Under the pieces are notes generated by a model, which saw only the letters and a list, made by a program, of their open reading frames with translations, did no database searches and was not told the origin of the DNA. From the NCBI RefSeq assembly GCF_004343195.1, contig NZ_SMCR01000004.1:186001-250000 (forward strand): 64,000 nucleotides of DNA, read 5' to 3'. Positions 35,391 to 42,364 of the stretch are shown piece after piece (position 1 is the stretch's first letter; each line of letters begins with the position of its first letter). A program made the translations under genes and the position numbers. The DNA comes from Biostraticola tofi (GTDB lineage: Bacteria; Pseudomonadota; Gammaproteobacteria; Enterobacterales; Enterobacteriaceae).

Positions 35391-37472
35391 ATGTCAAAAT
35401 CAACCCGAAAGCCGCACTTGCCCCGTATGCCGCAATCATCTTGCACCCCGCAATCATCCCGGGCTCCGCAATCAGCCCCGATGCTGCAATTCACCCCTGA
35501 GGAACGGGCTTATCTCCGTGAACGCGCCCGCTGGCAACCGCAGGTGCTTAAACGGCTGGCAGATGATAATGAGGTGGTGCTGGCGCATCCGCTGCGGGTG
35601 CCGGAAACCGGCATCGCCACCTGGGGCCACTACTATTTCTGTCCCCGGCACGGCACCCGGCTGATATGGGATCGCCACCATCCCCATCAGCATCGCTGCC
35701 CGGTCGATAATGAGATATTGAGCGGCGAGCCCTATGACGGCGCCTGGTGGCGCATTATGAACGGGCATAATTGCCGCGCCGGTTATCAGCTGGCGTTATT
35801 GTGGATGCTGACCGGCGAGCCGAGTCATGCCCGGCGGGTACAGGACATCTTGCTGAGCTATGCCTGCTACTATCCCGATTATGAGGAACATGGCGGTATC
35901 CCCTGCAATGGACCGGGGAAGATGAATATCCAGACCTTATGTGAAGCCAACTGCATACTGGAGCTGGCAAAGGGTTACGATATCGTGCGTGAAACCCTGT
36001 CGGCAACCCAGCAGGAATACATTGAACAACGCCTTTTCCGTAGCGCTGCCGATTTTTTATGTCGCCAGCGGCAAAACCAGCTGCACAATCATGAAGTCAA
36101 AGTGAACACCGCCATCGGGGTATTGGGACTGCTGCTCCAAGATGATCAGCTGGTGCGTTTCGCTATCACTGAACCCTACGGTTTACGTTGGCAGCTGCAG
36201 CACGGTTTATTTGATGAGGGACTGTGGTTCGAGGGCTCGACCCATTACCATTTCTATGTGCTGCAGGGCTATTTCGACTGGGAAAAATTCGCTCGCTGTA
36301 CCCCCTGGAGCCTGATGAATGACCGGCTGTATGAAAAAATGCTCGATTTCCCGCTAACGCTGCTGACGCCAGACGGCACCTTTCCGATGATTAATGATGC
36401 GGTTAGCGGGCAAAATCAGCTTCATCACTATGATATCTACGAGTTCGCCTGGCGTCATTATCACAAGCCCGCCTACGCCGCCGCTCTGAATCGAATCTAT
36501 CAGCATGAACCCAGGGATAACCTGGATGCTTTTCTTTATGGCTGCGCCAGCCTGCCGGCGGTACCCGCCCTGGCGACCCATCGCCTGGTCCATGCGCCGG
36601 ATGCCGGGCTGACGCTGATTTGCCAGCCCGAACACCAGCATGGCCTGTTGGTGAAGCATATGCCTTTTGGCGGTGAGCATGATCACTACGATTATCTGGC
36701 GATTACCCTATGGCGGCATGGTCATGCGGTGCTGCCGGATTTGGGCACTACCGGCTATGGCGCGGCACTCCACCGGCAGTATTATAAAAACAGCGCGGCC
36801 CATAATACATTGAGCGTTGAATTAACCAATGCACCGCCGGCCGTACCTGAGGTACGGGTCCTGGAACAGACGGGCGACGGTTTCCACCTGGGGGTGGCGG
36901 TTGACTGGCGTAAGGCCCCACCTCGGTTGCCGAGCTTTTCGCTGCCCGAATGGGATCAGCAAGCCTGGCGCGATATCCGCTTCTGTCGCCATCTGCTGGT
37001 TAATGAGGGGCTGGTGTTTGATATTGCACGGATTGATAACCCCCACTGCAAAACGCTGTATTGGACCTTGCATATTGATGGTGAAAGGCAAGCGCCGCAG
37101 CAGGGGCTGCTGGCTGAGCAGGCGCAGCCAATACTGCTCGGCGGCCCGCTGGCCTTGCTGAACAACCTGAGCCGTTGCGAGATAGACGGAGCCGAGATGC
37201 GTCGCTATCGTACGATAACGGGGCAATTTACCCTGTGGCTGGTGGGGAAGGGGATCGTGTATGAAGGGACCGGCCCAGCCAATCCAGCGATTACCGATCT
37301 GAGTTATCTGGTGCTGAGCAACGCGGAACCGCAGATGTCTATTCTGGCGTGTTATGCGCTTGACGAGCGCCTGCATATTGACCAAATGGCGGCCGACTTG
37401 CAAGACGATGGGTGTGAAATCCGCTATCGCTGCCAAGGCAAAGATCAACGGATTCACGTAGCGCTGATCTAG
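35391..37472 (+). CDS. Heparinase II/III-family polysaccharide lyase, cytoplasmic
   Basis: A 693-residue protein of the heparinase II/III-like (PL15/PL17-like) architecture. An alpha/alpha toroid N-terminal half carries LHNHEVKVNTAIG (the asparagine-histidine pair), and the C-terminal beta-sandwich carries GGEHDHYDYLAITLW, DLGTTGYGAALHRQYYKNSAAHNT, the classic lyase signature with catalytic tyrosine and histidine candidates. There is no signal peptide, so it should act on oligosaccharides already imported, as oligoalginate lyases do. It is the last gene of the operon, 6 nt after the HEFFH gene, without a clear Shine-Dalgarno. Residues 14-31 come from an 18-bp tandem repeat; ATG 35481 after the repeat is an alternative start. 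The glycan is unknown. Confidence 0.8.
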   Translation: MSKSTRKPHLPRMPQSSCTPQSSRAPQSAPMLQFTPEERAYLRERARWQPQVLKRLADDNEVVLAHPLRVPETGIATWGHYYFCPRHGTRLIWDRHHPHQHRCPVDNEILSGEPYDGAWWRIMNGHNCRAGYQLALLWMLTGEPSHARRVQDILLSYACYYPDYEEHGGIPCNGPGKMNIQTLCEANCILELAKGYDIVRETLSATQQEYIEQRLFRSAADFLCRQRQNQLHNHEVKVNTAIGVLGLLLQDDQLVRFAITEPYGLRWQLQHGLFDEGLWFEGSTHYHFYVLQGYFDWEKFARCTPWSLMNDRLYEKMLDFPLTLLTPDGTFPMINDAVSGQNQLHHYDIYEFAWRHYHKPAYAAALNRIYQHEPRDNLDAFLYGCASLPAVPALATHRLVHAPDAGLTLICQPEHQHGLLVKHMPFGGEHDHYDYLAITLWRHGHAVLPDLGTTGYGAALHRQYYKNSAAHNTLSVELTNAPPAVPEVRVLEQTGDGFHLGVAVDWRKAPPRLPSFSLPEWDQQAWRDIRFCRHLLVNEGLVFDIARIDNPHCKTLYWTLHIDGERQAPQQGLLAEQAQPILLGGPLALLNNLSRCEIDGAEMRRYRTITGQFTLWLVGKGIVYEGTGPANPAITDLSYLVLSNAEPQMSILACYALDERLHIDQMAADLQDDGCEIRYRCQGKDQRIHVALI
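35430..35483 (+). repeat. 18-bp tandem repeat within the lyase gene start
   Basis: Three copies of an 18-bp unit beginning CCGCAATCA encode PQSSCT-PQSSRA-PQSAPM near the N-terminus. The unit length keeps the frame. It may be an expansion that lengthened the N-terminus. Confidence 0.8.
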
Positions 37473-37569
37473 CCGACCGCTAGGCGTATTTTGCTTTCGC
37501 TACACAGTGGCGCTGAAGCAGCCGACCCGCTAAACGTATTTTGCTTTCGCTACACACTGGCGGTGTCGA
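37471..37569. repeat. Two 49-bp direct repeats after the lyase stop
   Basis: Copies at 37471-37519 and 37520-37569 share CGTATTTTGCTTTCGCTACACA with a few changes and begin at the lyase stop codon. Confidence 0.75.
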
Positions 37570-37937
37570 GCCGCAAGACAGCTCAGCGCCTTGTAGCCCC
37601 GCAAGTCAAACCTGACCGTTACGTCATCCGGTTGCGGCAGGCGCTGGCCAGCCGGTGCATGGCTTCCACCAGCACCGCGCGCGCGCAGCCGACATTCAAT
37701 CGCATATGCTGTTCGTCACCCGGGCCGTACTGTAGCTCAATGGCGGATTGACTGCCGGCAAAGTTTCTGTGCAGCAGCAGGGCAAAAACCAGCCCCAGCG
37801 CAACGGCGCCTGAAATCGGGTGAACACACTAATAGCCACATAAATCAGTTTGATGACAACCGTGTTACAGCCAGCCCAGATCGCGTTTATGATCACCAGG
37901 GCCCGATTCTGGCCTGGTGATGGCCGAAGATTATTGG
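37473..37937. other. Non-coding region with repeats and a gene remnant
   Basis: After the lyase stop come two 49-bp direct repeats, a minus-strand remnant of an aminotransferase-like gene (37619-37789) and about 140 bases with nothing recognisable before the DcrB-like gene end. Confidence 0.5.
37619..37789 (-). pseudogene. C-terminal remnant of a PatB/MalY-like aminotransferase
   Basis: The minus strand reads SAIELQYGPGDEQHMRLNVGC then ARAVLVEAMHRLASACR and a stop. The form G-x-G-(D/E)-x-H-(M/I)-R-(L/I)-N-x-(G/A)-x is typical of the last 35 residues of MalY/PatB C-S lyases. No N-terminal part is present, so only a fragment survives. Confidence 0.55.
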
Positions 37938-38495
37938 CTATTTGTCGAGAATGTGGTTGACCGCAGCGACATGGCCGGCTTTATCTTTGACGCTGGAGAA
38001 GACCTGGATAATGGCAAACTTGTTGTCGGCGGTAGAAAGTAAGGTGGTTTGCAGCACATCCTTGCCATCCATCTTATTGGTCGCTTCGATGTGATATACC
38101 TTCAGGCCGTTAACGTTTTCGTTCTTTTCGCTGGTGATGGTATAACTCGGTGAGACTTGCTTTTCCTGGTCCTTGATGGCTTTCATGCCATCGAGGAAAT
38201 CATCATCGTTGGCGGCACGGGCAATCAGCGGGACGTCTTCTTCACCGATAAGCACAACACGCTTTTCCTGCTTATTGAGATACATATCATTCGGACTGCC
38301 GCCCACGGCATGCTGCACTTCGTAGCCCTGCAGCGTTAACGGCAATTTCCCGTTCAATAAGGACAGGCTGTGCGACTCGGCCACAGTGGCCGCCGGCTTA
38401 TTAACCTCAGCTGCATTGGCCATAGTGACCGGACCCCAAGCCAGGGTAGCCAGCAGAAACGACCCGGTGATCATCAGTGTTGTTTTAAGCTTCAT
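37938..38495 (-). CDS. DcrB/DUF1795-like periplasmic protein
   Basis: A 185-residue secreted protein. A signal peptide with a long hydrophobic core runs to about residue 29 (TMANA-AEV); no lipobox cysteine is seen, unlike E. coli DcrB. The mature part has SLLNGKLPLTL near its start and a mixed alpha/beta remainder, in the style of the DcrB/PsbP-like fold; similarity is suggestive, not close. GGAAG lies 6-7 nt before ATG 38495. DcrB is linked to phage entry and lipoprotein maturation in E. coli, but I would not transfer that role. Two small membrane-protein genes lie next to it. Confidence 0.55.
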   Translation of the reverse strand: MKLKTTLMITGSFLLATLAWGPVTMANAAEVNKPAATVAESHSLSLLNGKLPLTLQGYEVQHAVGGSPNDMYLNKQEKRVVLIGEEDVPLIARAANDDDFLDGMKAIKDQEKQVSPSYTITSEKNENVNGLKVYHIEATNKMDGKDVLQTTLLSTADNKFAIIQVFSSVKDKAGHVAAVNHILDK

Positions 38496-38576
38496 TTTAA
38501 CTTCCTTCTTCCTGTGAATTCTCACTGCCAGGCACCCGCAGCGATATTGCGCTCGATATCCACGAGGCGCTGATGA

Positions 38577-38954
38577 TTATTTAGTCAAATCGTGAATGCA
38601 TATTCCTGCGCCGAATAAAAACAATATCAACGGCCAATAACGGACAGGAATAAAAAAGAACTTGTGTGTTTTATGCGGCTGAAACATAGGCTGGCTGTCA
38701 GTTATTTTGGCCAGAAATATCAATATTTTTTCCTGCTTGATAGCATAGATGAAAAAAATGCACAGAACGGATGCCAATATAAAGGTGATTCCGGTGGCCC
38801 ATAAATGGGCAGCGAAAAAACCGTCATACCAAATAAAATCGAGTAGCCATTTGAAAAAGACATAAGCAATACAGATAACTACCGCGACAAAAAAACCTAT
38901 CCCGCTCCAGATGATCATCCGTTTTTCCCTTGAGATTTTAAACCTATTAGGCAT
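38577..38954 (-). CDS. Small membrane protein, unknown, with HKFFFIP motif
   Basis: A 125-residue protein with three hydrophobic segments (about residues 13-34, 50-70 and 105-120). Before the last segment it has HKTHKFFFIPVRYW. The divergent neighbour at 39007 has a matching HHFFFMPMQW before its last segment, suggesting that the two are related in their C-terminal part. Codon use looks ordinary but AT content is higher than that of the flanking genes. I do not recognise the family. Confidence 0.55.
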   Translation of the reverse strand: MPNRFKISREKRMIIWSGIGFFVAVVICIAYVFFKWLLDFIWYDGFFAAHLWATGITFILASVLCIFFIYAIKQEKILIFLAKITDSQPMFQPHKTHKFFFIPVRYWPLILFLFGAGICIHDLTK

Positions 38955-39006
38955 AATGCCTGATAAAAATTAGCGTGTTTTTTCGATTATGGCGAGAAAT
39001 TATTGA

Positions 39007-39297
39007 ATGATGATATATCGCGGTGCCGGTTTCCTGACGCTCTTGACGCCGATTATGGTAATACTACTGTTAATGTGGTTATGGCCAGATGCAAATATAA
39101 AGCAGGGCAATACTTCTTTGATGCAGTTTCTGCTGGGGGCCGGAATAGGTGCAGCGATTAATACCGTGCTTGGCCTGGTATTGAATCGCAAAAAACAGGC
39201 TGATGGCGCGCCTCACCACTTCTTTTTCATGCCGATGCAATGGCCTTCGCTGGCAATAGTTATTGTTTGCACAGTGATTGCCATTATAAAGCATTAA
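39007..39297 (+). CDS. Small membrane protein, unknown, with HHFFFMP motif
   Basis: A 96-residue protein with three hydrophobic segments (about residues 6-24, 37-58 and 77-94). HHFFFMPMQW precedes the last one, similar to HKFFFIPVRYW of the divergent gene. Two in-frame ATGs (39007, 39010) begin the frame and no strong Shine-Dalgarno is visible. The function is unknown. The intergenic gap of 52 bp would hold both promoters. Confidence 0.5.
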   Translation: MMIYRGAGFLTLLTPIMVILLLMWLWPDANIKQGNTSLMQFLLGAGIGAAINTVLGLVLNRKKQADGAPHHFFFMPMQWPSLAIVIVCTVIAIIKH

Positions 39298-39370
39298 GCT
39301 GATAGCCCACCTCTCTGCGCATTATCCCTGACAACCCGGTTGATCATAGGGGCAGTGATTCACCGTGGTG

Positions 39371-39467
39371 GCACAGCGTAGCACAGCACAGCACAGCACA
39401 GCTCAACCAAGCTCAACTCGACCAAGCTCAATTCAGCTCAGCTCAACCAAACTCAACCAAGCTCAGT
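39371..39467. repeat. Low-complexity AGCACAGC/AGCTCAACCA tract
   Basis: Non-coding tract of short repeats, first GCACA units and then CTCAACCAAG units, between the small membrane protein and the TetR gene. The rest of this 245-bp gap shows nothing but the operator at its end. Confidence 0.75.
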
Positions 39468-39510
39468 AATCATGTGAGTTCAGCTTTACGACATATGTTT
39501 TTGGTGCTAT

Positions 39511-39532
39511 TTTGGAAGCATTCATTTCCTAA
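39511..39532. promoter_or_regulatory. TetR operator copy 1 (before tetR)
   Basis: TTTGGAA-N8-TTCCTAA, ending 10 bp before the tetR start. It matches the site at 40179-40200 in arms and spacing. Confidence 0.7.
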
Positions 39533-39542
39533 TTGAGCCATT

Positions 39543-40160
39543 ATGAACCCACTATCTTTACCTCAAAGCGAAAACCGCGAACGCGGCCGGCCGCGAAATT
39601 TTGATATTGACCACGCCCTCGATCAAGCGATGCTGGTGTTCCGCCAACGGGGATTCCATGCCTCCTCGCTGGCGGAATTAGGCGCAGCCATGCAGCTCAC
39701 CGTTGGCAGCATTTACAAGGCGTTCCAGGATAAAAAAACGCTGTTTCTGCAGGTGTTTGAACGCTACACCTCCTTGCGAAATGCCGCCTTGCGCCAGCGG
39801 CTCGAACGGCAGGCTACCGGTCGGGATCGGCTTGCCGAACTGTTGCGGTTCTATTTTGAATCCGCCCGTGCTGTCGAAGGAAGACGGGGCTGCCTGGTGG
39901 TCGGCAGCGCAACCGAACTGCTGGTATTGGACGATGAACTTTCAGGGCTGGTGCGCAGCGCCATCATGAACAACAAAAAATTGATTGTCTCATTGCTGCA
40001 ACAGGGGCAACAGGATGGCACGGTGCTGGCCAGCCTGGATGCCGAAACCGCCGCTGGGCTGATACTCTGCATCACTTTTGGCATGCGCGTCCTGGGTAAA
40101 CTGCAGGATGTGGCCCGTGAAGAGGACACTCTGCAGCTGGCCTTGAAAATCCTCGATTAA
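39543..40160 (+). CDS. TetR-family regulator of the adjacent hydrolase
   Basis: Repressor of 205 residues. The HTH region is GFHASSLAELGAAMQLTVGSIYKAFQDKKTLF; the C-terminal part is the helical ligand domain typical of the TetR_C group with GCLVVGSATELL. It is followed after 88 nt by an alpha/beta hydrolase gene on the same strand. Two near-identical palindromes, one before each gene, indicate autoregulation and control of the hydrolase. The ligand is unknown. Confidence 0.87.
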   Translation: MNPLSLPQSENRERGRPRNFDIDHALDQAMLVFRQRGFHASSLAELGAAMQLTVGSIYKAFQDKKTLFLQVFERYTSLRNAALRQRLERQATGRDRLAELLRFYFESARAVEGRRGCLVVGSATELLVLDDELSGLVRSAIMNNKKLIVSLLQQGQQDGTVLASLDAETAAGLILCITFGMRVLGKLQDVAREEDTLQLALKILD

Positions 40161-40178
40161 AAAAAAAAATTTAAACAA

Positions 40179-40200
40179 TTAGGAAATGATTGATTCCTAA
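40179..40200. promoter_or_regulatory. TetR operator copy 2 (before hydrolase)
   Basis: Perfect TTAGGAA-N8-TTCCTAA palindrome in the gap between tetR and the hydrolase, 48 bp before its start. Confidence 0.72.
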
Positions 40201-40248
40201 ATAAGCGCGCCTGCAATGGCTTGAGCTTTAAATCCTTGAGGACTAAAG

Positions 40249-41190
40249 ATGAACGACAAACAGAAAAAAGCCGGCAACACCCCATGCATTCGCCAGGCCG
40301 ATGCCGGGCCTGTCACCCATGCTTGTCAAAACCTGCCCGGTTTCGAACACGGCTATCGGCTGGTGGACGGTATCCGGATGCATTATGTCACCGGCGGCAA
40401 CCCGCAGGGTGAGACCGTGGTTTTGCTGGCGGGTTTTCCCGAGAGCTGGTATGCATGGCGTAAGGTGATGCAGTTGCTGGCCCCGGCTTATCGACTTATC
40501 GCCCTGGATCTGCCGGGGCAGGGCGATTCCGACCGGCCGGAAACCGGCTATGATACCCGTACCCTGGCTCAGAAGGTTCATGGACTGATAACCCAGCTCG
40601 GTAGCGAGCACTATTATCTGGCAGCCCATGATGTCGGTGCCTGGGTCGCCTGGCCATACGCGGCGCTCTACGGTCGGGAAGTGAAGCGTCTGGCCTTACT
40701 GGATGCCGGCATTCCGGGCATGACCTTGCCTGATGCGCTGCCCGCCACCCCTGATAAAGGATGGAAGACCTGGCACTTTGCATTCCATGCCATCCCTGAC
40801 TTGCCGGAAGCGCTGATAACTGGCCGGGAGCGCATCTACCTTGATTGGTTCCTGAAACGAAAAACCGCTTGCCCGGATGTGTTTACCCAGGAAGCTATTG
40901 ATGAATATCTGCGGGTGATGCTCGCCGGCGGTGGATTACGTGCGGGCTTGGCGTATTATCGTTCCGCCGCCCTTTCGGCTGAGCAAAACCGCGCCTTGAT
41001 GGCTGAGGGTAAGCTCAAAATGCCGATTCTGGCCATCAGTGCCGGTCAAGGCTCAATTGCCGATATGGCTGCACCGCTGCGGCCCTTTGCCGAAGACGTT
41101 TCGGGGGTACTGGTTCCCCACTGCGGTCATTTTATGCCTGAGGAACAGCCCCAGGCCATAGCAACGGAATTAAGTGAGTTCTTCAGCTAG
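40249..41190 (+). CDS. Alpha/beta hydrolase, epoxide-hydrolase-like
   Basis: A 313-residue hydrolase. The nucleophile elbow AAHDVGAW places an aspartate at residue 128, as in epoxide hydrolases and dehalogenases; VPHCGHFMPEEQP places the histidine at 294. The oxyanion strand reads LLAGFPESW where relatives usually have HGFPESW, so the histidine there is replaced by alanine. The cap has the paired tyrosines (LAYYRSAA) typical of the family. The gene is under a TetR regulator with matching operators. A fragment of a related enzyme lies at 47.1 kb. Substrate unknown; detoxification of an epoxide or ester is plausible. Confidence 0.82.
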   Translation: MNDKQKKAGNTPCIRQADAGPVTHACQNLPGFEHGYRLVDGIRMHYVTGGNPQGETVVLLAGFPESWYAWRKVMQLLAPAYRLIALDLPGQGDSDRPETGYDTRTLAQKVHGLITQLGSEHYYLAAHDVGAWVAWPYAALYGREVKRLALLDAGIPGMTLPDALPATPDKGWKTWHFAFHAIPDLPEALITGRERIYLDWFLKRKTACPDVFTQEAIDEYLRVMLAGGGLRAGLAYYRSAALSAEQNRALMAEGKLKMPILAISAGQGSIADMAAPLRPFAEDVSGVLVPHCGHFMPEEQPQAIATELSEFFS

Positions 41191-41236
41191 CCGCAGTCCG
41201 GCGGTGGGTGAGTTGCATCCGCCGGATGGTTATTCA

Positions 41237-41412
41237 ATCCGGCACTGATGTGCCACAGCCGGATTTACATTCATTTCGGCACTGATGTGCCCCCGCCGGG
41301 TTTTGCTGCCAGTTCGGCGCTGATGTGCCACCGCCGGGTTTTGCTGCCAGTTCGGCGCTGATGTGCCATCGCCGGGTTTTGCAGCCAGTTCGGCGCTGAC
41401 GCGCAAGCCGGG
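41237..41412. repeat. 38-bp tandem repeat, about 4.6 copies
   Basis: Units start at 41237 (diverged), 41275, 41313, 41351 and 41389 (partial); the middle three differ by only a few bases. It fills most of the gap between the convergent hydrolase and GntR genes and ends just before the GntR stop. Confidence 0.88.
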
Positions 41413-41416
41413 CCGT

Positions 41417-42127
41417 TTAATCCAGCGGATGACGCTTTAGGTAATAGCTGATTTTATAGTCGTTGGGATTAAAGGTGATGACTGAGAAGTCGACGATGAC
41501 GCCTTCCCGGGTATTGGATACCGCCAGCAGCTGTAACAGCAGCGTGCGTGGATCGCAATGCAACTGCTCGGCAAACACCTGGCCGGCAACAATAGGCAGA
41601 AAGGTTTGCCTACAGCCTTCAATCGTAAAGTTTGCCTGTTTTTCAATAAAATCGTACTTGGATGATTCCAAATGCCGGTAGGTTAAGTCCGGCAGCAGCG
41701 CGACCGGCAGATAACTCTCTTCTATTTGAATAATTTGTTTATTCGCATAACGCAGCCTCTTGATGTAATAGATTTTTTCCTGGGTTTCGATATCAAGCTG
41801 CCGAGCGATAGCCTGCGGTGCGCGAGTTACCTCGAACGCCGTCACCTCGGTATGCGGTGTCTTGCCTAGCATCTTCATGTGTTCGGTAAAGCTGTTCAGC
41901 TGGTTATTATCATGCTTGAGATCCTTGCCGATAATAAAGGTACCCCTGCCTTGCTGTCTTTCGAGCAATCCATCCTTGATAAGGACATCCAGCGCTTTAC
42001 GCACTGTCATCCTCGATACGCCGAAACGATCGGCCAAACGGACTTCTGACGGCAGACAGTCGCCGACCCGAAAATCCTGGTGGTTGATAAGACCGCGGAT
42101 GCTGGAGACCACATTTTTATAGATCAC
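41417..42127 (-). CDS. GntR/HutC-family regulator of the alpha-glucoside PTS genes
   Basis: Regulator of 236 residues with an N-terminal winged helix (LPSEVRLADRFGVSRMTVRKALDVL..GLLERQQGRGTFI) and a UTRA ligand domain (YIKRLRYANKQIIQIEESYLP). It starts with GTG 42127, with AAGG about 7 nt upstream. It diverges from the PTS permease and GH4 hydrolase genes, and TATACCT/AGGTATA motifs occur three times between them. UTRA proteins of such clusters usually sense the phosphorylated sugar, here probably an alpha-glucoside 6-phosphate. Confidence 0.87.
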   Translation of the reverse strand: MIYKNVVSSIRGLINHQDFRVGDCLPSEVRLADRFGVSRMTVRKALDVLIKDGLLERQQGRGTFIIGKDLKHDNNQLNSFTEHMKMLGKTPHTEVTAFEVTRAPQAIARQLDIETQEKIYYIKRLRYANKQIIQIEESYLPVALLPDLTYRHLESSKYDFIEKQANFTIEGCRQTFLPIVAGQVFAEQLHCDPRTLLLQLLAVSNTREGVIVDFSVITFNPNDYKISYYLKRHPLD

Positions 42128-42130
42128 TTT

Positions 42131-42254
42131 TATACCTTTTTATCATGCGGCATCATAACTTTCTTTACTTATTAGTATATATATATCAATTAATTACAAA
42201 GAATAAGGCTAAATTATGGTCAATAGGTATACATATGGCGTTAATTTTATACCT
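42131..42254. promoter_or_regulatory. Divergent promoter with three TATACCT motifs
   Basis: TATACCT occurs at 42131-42137 and 42248-42254, and its complement AGGTATA at 42225-42231. The last two form an inverted pair. Candidate half-sites for the GntR regulator. Confidence 0.45.
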
Positions 42255-42364
42255 CTATTGGCAACTCTTTTGTGCAACCTGGATCACAAATAAAAACAAG
42301 GACGAAATTTACTGCAGTTCCAAACCCTACAGTGTCTGCACATGACAATGCTGGGGAAGCGATG

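Noticed and set aside
34915-35664. 249-codon plus-strand frame spanning the HEFFH and lyase genes
   Set aside because: It lies in a different frame over two well-supported genes with a proper ribosome-binding site, and has an Arg/Ser/Pro-rich composition typical of an alternative frame.
41237-41412. CRISPR-like array (regular 38-bp units)
   Set aside because: The units are contiguous and similar over their whole length, with no unique spacers and no cas genes nearby; this is a minisatellite.
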